Made by a program: the position numbers and the translations under genes. The notes under the pieces are model-generated. The model was not told the origin of the DNA, ran no database searches, and saw nothing but the letters and a program-made list of their open reading frames with translations. This document shows, piece after piece, positions 58,044 to 64,000 of a stretch of DNA of 64,000 nt. Origin of the DNA: JACCVL01 sp963704295 (lineage in GTDB: Bacteria > Actinomycetota > Actinomycetes > Propionibacteriales > Nocardioidaceae); NCBI GenBank assembly GCA_963704295.1, contig OY969884.1, positions 2,542,001 through 2,606,000 on the forward strand, written 5' to 3'. Each line of letters starts with the position of its first letter. Positions within the stretch are counted from its first letter, which is position 1.

Positions 58044-58986
58044 GGTGAACGGGCCGGCCGACGCGGGCGGTGTCCTCGTCGTCGACAAGCCCGCGGGCTC
58101 GACCTCACACGACGTGGTGGCCCGGGTGCGGCGACTGCTGGGCACCCGCCGGGTCGGGCACGCGGGGACGCTGGACCCGATGGCCACGGGGGTGCTCGTC
58201 ATCGGGGTCGGTCGTGGCACTCGACTGCTCGGGCACCTTGCGCCGACGACCAAGGAGTACGCGGCGACCGCTCGGCTCGGGATCGGCACCGACACCGACG
58301 ACGCCGAGGGCCGACCCGTGCGCGGTGCCTCGGCAACCGGGCTGGACCTGGCTGCGGTGCGGTCGGCGGCCGGCCGGCTGACCGGTGCGATCGACCAGGT
58401 GCCGTCCGCGGTCTCCGCGGTCAAGGTGGCCGGCGAGCGGGCCTACGCACGGGTTCGGCGCGGCGAGACCGTCGCTCTCGAGCCGCGCCGGGTGACCGTG
58501 CACGAGCTGACCGTCGGTGAGCTGCGCCCCGGGCCGGACCAGTCGGTCTCGCCGGAGACCGGCCCGCACCCGACCGTCGACGTCGACCTCGTCGTCCGCT
58601 GCAGCTCGGGCACGTACGTCCGCGCCCTGGCCCGGGACCTGGGGGAGTCGCTCGGGGTCGGAGGGCACCTAGTGGCGCTGCGCCGCACGGCGGTCGGCCC
58701 GTTCACGCTGGACCTGGCCCAGACCTGGCCCCAGATCGAGCGGGACGGCGCTCGCCTGCTGACCCTGGCGGAGGCGGCGACGGCGGTCTTCCCGGCCGTG
58801 CTGTGCGACGAGGAACAGGCCAGGGCGGTCTCCCACGGCCGGCCCCTCGAACTGGGCGGCGCACCCGAGGGACCGGCCGCCGCCGGTGACGTGGTGGCGC
58901 TGGTCGCGGCGGACGGGCGGCTGCTCGCGCTCTACACCTTCGAGGAGGGGCACGCGCGGGCGGTCACCGTCTTTGCGCCCGCCTGA
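58021..58986 (+). CDS. truB: tRNA pseudouridine(55) synthase TruB
   Basis: This 321-residue enzyme has GVLVVDKPAGSTSHDVVARV and the catalytic RVGHAGTLDPMATGVLVIGV, where Asp52 is the nucleophile. The KEYAATARLGIGTDTDDAEG and VRCSSGTYVRALARDLGESL segments follow, with a C-terminal RNA-binding domain. The GTG at 58021 lies inside the end of rbfA. It modifies U55 in the T-loop of tRNAs. Confidence 0.96.
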   Translation: MTSTPTPEVNGPADAGGVLVVDKPAGSTSHDVVARVRRLLGTRRVGHAGTLDPMATGVLVIGVGRGTRLLGHLAPTTKEYAATARLGIGTDTDDAEGRPVRGASATGLDLAAVRSAAGRLTGAIDQVPSAVSAVKVAGERAYARVRRGETVALEPRRVTVHELTVGELRPGPDQSVSPETGPHPTVDVDLVVRCSSGTYVRALARDLGESLGVGGHLVALRRTAVGPFTLDLAQTWPQIERDGARLLTLAEAATAVFPAVLCDEEQARAVSHGRPLELGGAPEGPAAAGDVVALVAADGRLLALYTFEEGHARAVTVFAPA

Positions 58987-59061
58987 CCCGGCCGGGGTTT
59001 GGTGTGCCGCGAATGGGGCACCAGGGAGCGGGCAGCAGTCGCGTCGCGAGGAGGGCCACCC

Positions 59062-60198
59062 ATGACCGCCGGGCCGGGCACGGCACGACACGGCGACCCT
59101 GTGGCGAGGCCCGGCTGCTCGGTCACCGTGCTCGCACCGGTCACCGACCGGGGCTCGCGGAGCGATCTCGAGCGACCGGAGGCCGCCGTCGCCGAGGTGC
59201 TCGAAGAGCTCAGTGCGCCGTCCGGTCACACGGCCACGTCCGTCGTCCCCGTCCGCCGGGTCCCACAGGCCGGCCCGTACGGGCGGGCAGGGCGTAATAG
59301 CGACGTGCTCGACGCCGGCACGCTCGTCGACGTCGCCGCCGCCCTGGCGACCCGCCCGCCCGGCGTCGTGCACGCCGTGGGGTGGGAGGCCGGCGTGGTC
59401 GCCGCGGCGGTGTGCAGCGGTGGTGGTCTCGCTCGGGCGGACCGACCGCCTCCGCCGCTGCTGCTCGAGCCGCTCGGCGTCCCCGGCAACGCCGAGCGGG
59501 CTCTCGCCGAGCACCTGAGCGCGCTGGTGGTCTCGTCGGAGACGCACCGACGAGCCTGCCTGCGGGCGGGGCTGGCGGCCGGACTGGTCCGGGTGGTGCC
59601 GCCGGCCGGACCGCGCTGTCCCACCGACCTCGTCCCGGCCGAGGCCGACCACGGAGGCCGAGCCCCCGTCCTCGGGGTGCTAGGGGACGGCGTCGGCCCG
59701 GTCACCCTGACGCTGCTGGAGGCGGTGCTTCGCCGTTGCCGGCAGGTGCACGTGCTGTTCGCCGGGTCGGCCGCTCGCGCCCTGCGGGCACGGCGCAACG
59801 CCACCGTCGTCCGGGCCTGGCCGGAGCCGCTGTCTGCGCGGATGCACGGCACGGGGCGGGCCGGGTGGCCGCTCTTCGCCCGCGTCGACGCGGTCCTCGA
59901 CGCCAGCAGCGCGGCCGTCCTGCCGGCCGCGGCGCTGGCGGCGGCGGCGGCCGCACGACCCGTGCTCGCCCTGCCGGACAGCCCCGCCGCCGAGGTGGTG
60001 GTCGACGGGGTCACCGGTCGCGCACTGACCGGCGCCGACCCGGCGCGGTTGGCCGACGTCATCGCCGGCACGCTCGGGGACCCGGCGCTGCTGCGGCGGA
60101 TGGGCGCGGCCGCCTCCGAGCGCTGGTCCGACGAGCACTCGCCGGCGGTGCGGGCCCAGCGGCTGGGCGGCGTGTACGACGAGCTCGCCTCCGCCTGA
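59062..60198 (+). CDS. Glycosyltransferase-like (GT4-type) protein
   Basis: This 378-residue protein starts at ATG 59062 with an AGGAGG site 10 nt before. The two-lobed pattern includes VVHAVGWEAGVVAAAVCSGG, LGVLGDGVGPVTLTLLEAVL and a C-terminal VLALPDSPAAEVVVDGVTGR with LADVIAGTLGDPALLRRMGA, as in GT4 nucleotide-sugar transferases. The usual E-x7-E motif is reduced to S-P-A-A-E-V-V-V-D. Donor and acceptor are unknown, and catalytic loss is possible. Confidence 0.7.
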   Translation: MTAGPGTARHGDPVARPGCSVTVLAPVTDRGSRSDLERPEAAVAEVLEELSAPSGHTATSVVPVRRVPQAGPYGRAGRNSDVLDAGTLVDVAAALATRPPGVVHAVGWEAGVVAAAVCSGGGLARADRPPPPLLLEPLGVPGNAERALAEHLSALVVSSETHRRACLRAGLAAGLVRVVPPAGPRCPTDLVPAEADHGGRAPVLGVLGDGVGPVTLTLLEAVLRRCRQVHVLFAGSAARALRARRNATVVRAWPEPLSARMHGTGRAGWPLFARVDAVLDASSAAVLPAAALAAAAAARPVLALPDSPAAEVVVDGVTGRALTGADPARLADVIAGTLGDPALLRRMGAAASERWSDEHSPAVRAQRLGGVYDELASA

Positions 60199-60211
60199 CC
60201 CTGCGCGGACC

Positions 60212-60961
60212 TCAGCCGACGGGGGAGTCCACCGCGGCCTCCGCCGCGTCGACCGGTGGCGGCATCGATCCGGAGACCGACCCGTCGGGCAGTGTCCGGG
60301 TGATCACCAGCTGCTCGGCCACCATCCGCAGCTTGACGTTGTGCTGCTGGGAGTAGCGCCGCAGCACCGCGAAGGCGCCCCGCTGGTCGAGGCCGAACCG
60401 CTCCATCAGGATGCCCTGTGCCATCCCGACCAAGTGTCGGGCGTCGATGGCCCGGCGCAGGTGCAGGTCCTGGCGGGCGTGGCCCAGCGCAGCCGAGGCG
60501 TGCACGGCGAAGATCTCCGCCACCTGCAGGTCCTCGTCGTCGAAGTGCGCCGGCTCCGACGAGTACAGGTTCAGGGCACCGATCACCTCCCCGACGTGGC
60601 TGAGGCGGATCCCGAGCACGCTGCGCAGGCCGAGGTCACGCGCCCGCTCTCCCCAGCGCGGCCAGCGGGGGTCGGTGGTGACGTCATCGATTCGGTAGGT
60701 GCCGCCATCGGTCATCGCCTGCAGGCACGGACCCTCGCCCAGCTCGTACTGCGCCTGGTCGCCGGCCCGGACGACCTCCGCGGAGGCGGCGCCGGTCTCG
60801 ACCCGGTGCCGTTTGCTGTCGCTGTACGACACTCCGGCGAAGTCACAGTCGAGCGCGTCCACCGCGAGCGCCACGGTCCGCTCAAGCGTGTCGTCGATGT
60901 CGGGCGCCTCGTGCAGCACGCGGGCCAGCTCCGCGAAGTCGTCGGCCTCCGGTGAGCGCAT
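60212..60961 (-). CDS. GAF-ANTAR domain RNA-binding response regulator
   Basis: This 249-residue protein has an N-terminal GAF sensor domain (DIDDTLERTVALAVDALDCD through VIGALNLYSSEPAHFDDEDL) and a C-terminal ANTAR domain, VGMAQGILMERFGLDQRGAF and AVLRRYSQQHNVKLRMVAEQ. ANTAR domains bind paired hexaloop hairpins in mRNA and prevent termination. The GAF ligand is unknown. It ends 14 nt from the convergent glycosyltransferase gene. Confidence 0.92.
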   Translation of the reverse strand: MRSPEADDFAELARVLHEAPDIDDTLERTVALAVDALDCDFAGVSYSDSKRHRVETGAASAEVVRAGDQAQYELGEGPCLQAMTDGGTYRIDDVTTDPRWPRWGERARDLGLRSVLGIRLSHVGEVIGALNLYSSEPAHFDDEDLQVAEIFAVHASAALGHARQDLHLRRAIDARHLVGMAQGILMERFGLDQRGAFAVLRRYSQQHNVKLRMVAEQLVITRTLPDGSVSGSMPPPVDAAEAAVDSPVG

Positions 60962-61105
60962 CCGCCCACTGTGTCACGGATCGGCACCGGCAAACCGGAC
61001 GATCTCCCCGGCCGGGCGGCGCGACCCCGCCGGGGATCCCTGCTGGCGCGGGTCCCCGGTACGCCCCACTGGGCGCAATCGCGCGTGAGAGACTTGGCCG
61101 AGCGT

Positions 61106-61888
61106 GTGCATCCGCCCGCCCCTTTCGCCGCCCGGGAGACCCCCCTGACGACCTACGACGTGGCGCAGCAACCGTCGACCGACTCCCGGCGGCTGCGGCT
61201 GGCGGGCTTCGCCGTCCACGCCTACACCGCGAGCGGGTCGGTCCTTGCGCTGTTGATCGTGGTCGCGGCGATGGACGGCGACGCCATCCGGGCGCTCTGG
61301 CTCGGGCTGGCGGCGCTGGTGATCGACGGCACCGACGGCATGCTGGCGCGCCGGCTGCGGGTGAAGCAGACCATCCCGTGGTTCGACGGTGCCCGCCTCG
61401 ACGACATCGTGGACTACCTGACCTACGCGTTCGCGCCGATGGTTTTGTTGTGGACCGGGGACTACCTCCCCGGCGGGATCGGCGGGGCGCTGCTGGCGGC
61501 GCTGCCGCTGCTCGCGTCCAGCTACCAGTTCTGTCGGGTGGACGCGAAGACCGACGACCACTTCTTCCTGGGCTTTCCCAGCTACTGGAACGTGGCCGCC
61601 TTCTACGTCGTCGTGCTCGGGCTCGACCAAGCGACGACCGGTCTGGTGCTGATCGCCTGCACCATCTTGGTGTTCATCCCGGTCCGCTACATCTACCCGT
61701 CCCGCACGGTCGCCTTCCGCCGGCTCAACCTCGCGCTGACGGCAGGTTGGCTCACGGCGTACGGCGCGCTGCTGCTGCAGATGCCCGACCCGCATCCGGT
61801 CCTGGTCGGTCTGTCGCTGGCGTATCTCGGCTACTACGGGACCCTCAGCCTCTACCTGACGGTGGACGGCCGCCGCCGCCGGCGCTGA
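61106..61888 (+). CDS. CDP-alcohol phosphatidyltransferase, phosphatidylcholine-synthase-like
   Basis: This 260-residue membrane protein has about eight helices and the active-site pattern D77-G-x2-A-R-x12-G-x3-D-x3-D103 (DGMLARR, then GARLDDIVDYLTYAFAP). The 12-residue spacer, rather than 8 or 9, is the feature reported for bacterial phosphatidylcholine synthase (Pcs). YQFCRVDAKTDDHFFLGFPS also resembles Pcs. The likely reaction is CDP-diacylglycerol plus choline, or a choline-like alcohol. GTG at 61106 is a tentative start; GTG 61085 is possible. Confidence 0.72.
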   Translation: MHPPAPFAARETPLTTYDVAQQPSTDSRRLRLAGFAVHAYTASGSVLALLIVVAAMDGDAIRALWLGLAALVIDGTDGMLARRLRVKQTIPWFDGARLDDIVDYLTYAFAPMVLLWTGDYLPGGIGGALLAALPLLASSYQFCRVDAKTDDHFFLGFPSYWNVAAFYVVVLGLDQATTGLVLIACTILVFIPVRYIYPSRTVAFRRLNLALTAGWLTAYGALLLQMPDPHPVLVGLSLAYLGYYGTLSLYLTVDGRRRRR

Positions 61889-61891
61889 TCC

Positions 61892-62743
61892 GTGGCACTC
61901 GGACTCGCCGCGGCGCTGCTCGCTGCCGTCGTCTTCGGCGGCTCCGCTGTGCTCCAGGCGGTCGGGTCGCGGCGGGTGCCGACCGCGCACGCTCTCGACC
62001 CGCGCCTGCTCGGCCGGCTGCTGCGCCAGCCCGCATTCGTCGCCGCGATCGGGCTCAACCTGGTCGGGTTCGTGCTGCACCTGGTGGCGATCCGGCTGCT
62101 GCCGCTCTTCCTCGCCCAGGCCGGCATCGCCGCCAGCCTGGCGATCACCGCGCTGCTGGCCGTCCGGGTCTTCCGGGACCGGCTGGTTCGGGCGGAGTGG
62201 CTCGCGGTGGTCGCGGTCTGCGTCGGCCTGGCACTGCTGACCGCGGCCGCCGGGGCAGCGGGGGAGGAGCGGGCGAACGGCACGCTGAACCTCGCGCTCG
62301 CCCTCGCCGTCGCCACCCTGATCGCGATCGGTGCCGTGGCCGGGCGAGGAGCCGGCGCGGCGTCTACCATGGTGCTGAGCGCGCTCGCCGGCCTCGGCTT
62401 TGCGACCACCGCCGTGGCGGCCCGGCTGCTGCCCACCACCTCGCTCTCCGCGGTGCTGACCGCCCCGGCCGCGTACCTGCTGCCGGTGGCGGGCGCCCTG
62501 GCGTTCCTGCTCTACTCGCTGGCGTTGCAGCGCGGTGCGGTGACCGCGGCCACCGCGCCGATGATCGTGCTCCAGACCGTCACCCCCGCTCTGGTCGGGA
62601 TATGGGCGCTCGGCGACGAGGTGCGCACCGGGTGGCTGGTCCCCGCGGCCGTCGGCCTGGTGCTGACAGTGGCCGGCGCGGTCACGCTGGCCCGGTACGA
62701 GGCGGTCCGGGACCGGGCGCGGGAGGCGGCCCGGCTCGGCTGA
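61892..62743 (+). CDS. EamA/DMT-like integral membrane protein
   Basis: This 283-residue protein has about nine or ten hydrophobic helices (LGLAAALLAAVVFGGSAVLQ, FVAAIGLNLVGFVLHLVAIR, LVPAAVGLVLTVAGAVTLAR) in two halves, as in small drug/metabolite transporters. No substrate-specific motif is visible. It starts at GTG 61892, 3 nt after the phosphatidyltransferase stop, so the two are probably co-expressed; a role in export of a lipid precursor is speculative. Confidence 0.78.
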   Translation: MALGLAAALLAAVVFGGSAVLQAVGSRRVPTAHALDPRLLGRLLRQPAFVAAIGLNLVGFVLHLVAIRLLPLFLAQAGIAASLAITALLAVRVFRDRLVRAEWLAVVAVCVGLALLTAAAGAAGEERANGTLNLALALAVATLIAIGAVAGRGAGAASTMVLSALAGLGFATTAVAARLLPTTSLSAVLTAPAAYLLPVAGALAFLLYSLALQRGAVTAATAPMIVLQTVTPALVGIWALGDEVRTGWLVPAAVGLVLTVAGAVTLARYEAVRDRAREAARLG

Positions 62744-62822
62744 GCACACCCGGTGGCCACGGCGGTGGCGGGGACCGACCTTCCGCCGCCGGACGTCTCA
62801 GGCTCGTGGGAGGGTTTGCCGG

Positions 62823-63785
62823 GTGAGCGTTTGGCGACGGTTGAGCGCGGTCGAGATCGAGGGCCCGACGGTGGTCACCGTCGGCAACTTCGACGGCGTG
62901 CACCGCGGGCACCGGCTGGTCCTCGAGCAGGCGGTGAAGACCGCCTGGCGGCTCGGGGGCCGGCGGGACGGGCACGCACCGGTGGTGGCGGTGACCTTCC
63001 ACCCGCACCCGATGGCCGTGCTCGCACCCGACCGGGCGCCGCAGCAGCTGACCGGCCTGTCCTCGCGGGTCGCGCTGTTGACGGCAGCCGGTGCCGACGA
63101 CGTGCTGGTGATGACCTTCGACCGCGGCGTGGCTGCGTGGTCACCGGAGGAGTTCATCCGCCGGGTGCTGGTGGACGCGCTGCACGCTGGTGCCGTGGTC
63201 GTCGGCGCCGACTTCCGGTTCGGTGCCCGGGCCGCCGGCACCATCGACACGCTGCGGACGGAGGGTGCCGCGCACGGCTTCACCGTCGAGCCGCTCGAGC
63301 TGGCCGGCCGCAGCAGCTCCGCGCCCTGGTCCTCCAGCGCGGCGCGGGCGGCGATCATCGCCGGCGACGTACGCCGGGCGGCGGACATCCTCGGTCGTGA
63401 CCACACCGTCGAGGGTGTCGTTGTCGAGGGCGATCGTCGCGGTCGTCAGCTCGGGTACCCGACTGCGAACGTGCCCGCCTCCGGCACGGTGGCGGTGCCG
63501 GCGGACGGGGTGTATGCCGGAACGCTGCGACGGACCGATGCCTCCGCCGGCACCGCGATGCCGGCGGCGATCAGCGTCGGCACCAACCCGACCTTCGGGG
63601 GAGCCGACCGGCGGGTGGAGGCCTACGTGCTCGACCGGGACGACCTCGAGCTGTACGGCGTGCCGGTGGAGGTTGCCTTCCGGACGCGCCTGCGCGGCCA
63701 GGTGCGGTTCGAGGAGGTCGAGGAGCTGGTGGCCCAGATGGCACAAGACGTGGCCGGCGCCCGGGCCGCGCTCGGCACGTCCTGA
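62823..63785 (+). CDS. ribF: Bifunctional riboflavin kinase / FMN adenylyltransferase
   Basis: This 320-residue enzyme has the adenylyltransferase motif TVVTVGNFDGVHRGHRLVLE, then VGADFRFGARAAGTIDTLRT and SSSAARAAIIAGDVRRAADI. The C-terminal flavokinase domain has GRQLGYPTANVPASGTVAVP and SVGTNPTFGGADRRVEAYVL. It makes FMN and FAD from riboflavin. The truB-ribF association is common; here four genes lie between. GTG 62823 directly precedes the conserved start. Confidence 0.96.
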   Translation: MSVWRRLSAVEIEGPTVVTVGNFDGVHRGHRLVLEQAVKTAWRLGGRRDGHAPVVAVTFHPHPMAVLAPDRAPQQLTGLSSRVALLTAAGADDVLVMTFDRGVAAWSPEEFIRRVLVDALHAGAVVVGADFRFGARAAGTIDTLRTEGAAHGFTVEPLELAGRSSSAPWSSSAARAAIIAGDVRRAADILGRDHTVEGVVVEGDRRGRQLGYPTANVPASGTVAVPADGVYAGTLRRTDASAGTAMPAAISVGTNPTFGGADRRVEAYVLDRDDLELYGVPVEVAFRTRLRGQVRFEEVEELVAQMAQDVAGARAALGTS

Positions 63786-63795
63786 GCGGCCGGCT

Positions 63796-64000
63796 CAGCC
63801 GAACAGCGCCGCGATCACGCGCTGGTCCCGCAGCGTCAGCGTCCCGGGCGGGCGGCGGGCGGTGAGCTGCTCGGCCCGCTGCCGCATGTCGGCCGTCGGG
63901 CCACGGCCGACGAGCGAGCGGAGCGCCGCGGCCGCGGAGGCCCGCATCCCGGCGGCGTACGGGTGGAAGGCCAGCGCCCGGGTCGGGCTGGTCGCGGCCC
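63796..64000 (-). CDS. C-terminal part of an unidentified protein (partial)
   Basis: A protein-like minus-strand frame enters from the right edge with ALAFHPYAAGMRASAAAALR and DMRQRAEQLTARRPPG, Ala/Arg-rich and probably helical. It ends close to 63796-63840; the final frame is not certain from what I can read. It is convergent with ribF. I do not recognise the family. Confidence 0.35.

Overview
The window is a very GC-rich stretch of an actinobacterial (Actinomycetes) chromosome. The evidence is GTG starts at nearly half the genes, GTGA/ATGA stop-start overlaps, the actinobacterial order rplS-lepB-rnhB-DUF2469-yraN-comM-dprA-xerC-rpsB-tsf-pyrH-frr-cdsA-rlmN, an ANTAR regulator and a TAGGAT-type -10 box. 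The genus cannot be fixed from the sequence alone. I see no rRNA, tRNA, CRISPR array or insertion-sequence transposase.

Layout. (1) 1-15.6 kb is translation, DNA-uptake and housekeeping core: the trmD tail, rplS, lepB, rnhB, DUF2469, yraN, comM, dprA and xerC; then, divergent from an M23 peptidase gene, rpsB, tsf, pyrH, frr, cdsA, a helical-repeat protein gene, rlmN, a HAD phosphatase gene and a RIO-like kinase gene. (2) 15.8-42.6 kb is a metabolic island: prpE; an Lrp/AsnC regulator with an FAD amine oxidoreductase; two complete polyamine-type ABC transporters (potDABC at 21.4-25.5 kb and potADBC at 33.0-37.0 kb); a second FAD oxidoreductase; two aminobutyraldehyde-type dehydrogenases; three class-III aminotransferases; an agmatinase-family ureohydrolase; glutaryl-CoA dehydrogenase; and a saccharopine-dehydrogenase-like enzyme. 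Together these could import agmatine, putrescine or cadaverine and convert them through aminoaldehydes and amino acids to central metabolites. (3) 42.8-58.99 kb returns to core: dxr, rseP, ispG, an acetyltransferase, DUF429, capA-like, proS, two DUF4439 genes, then rimP, nusA, ylxR, infB, DUF503, rbfA and truB. (4) 59-64 kb holds a glycosyltransferase-like gene, a GAF-ANTAR regulator, a phosphatidylcholine-synthase-like gene, an EamA-like membrane protein, ribF and the end of an unidentified gene.

The most unusual structure is at 39.9-41.2 kb. A DUF559 (PD-(D/E)XK nuclease-like) gene is bracketed by two 42-bp palindromic repeats on each side, the right pair inverted relative to the left. The unit exactly fills the gap between two convergent genes, and the outermost inverted repeats include the stop codons of both neighbours. 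It looks like a small mobile or REP-like unit built around a nuclease. Two other striking intergenic palindromes are an identical pair of 24-bp perfect palindromes at 28225-28310 and a 23-bp-arm inverted repeat at 57168-57224.

Five otherwise intact genes (cdsA, two FAD oxidoreductases, a GNAT acetyltransferase and a capA-like gene) each carry one single-base frame disruption, and the M23 peptidase gene may carry a sixth. Because one of them is the normally essential cdsA, sequencing or assembly errors are at least as likely as real gene loss.
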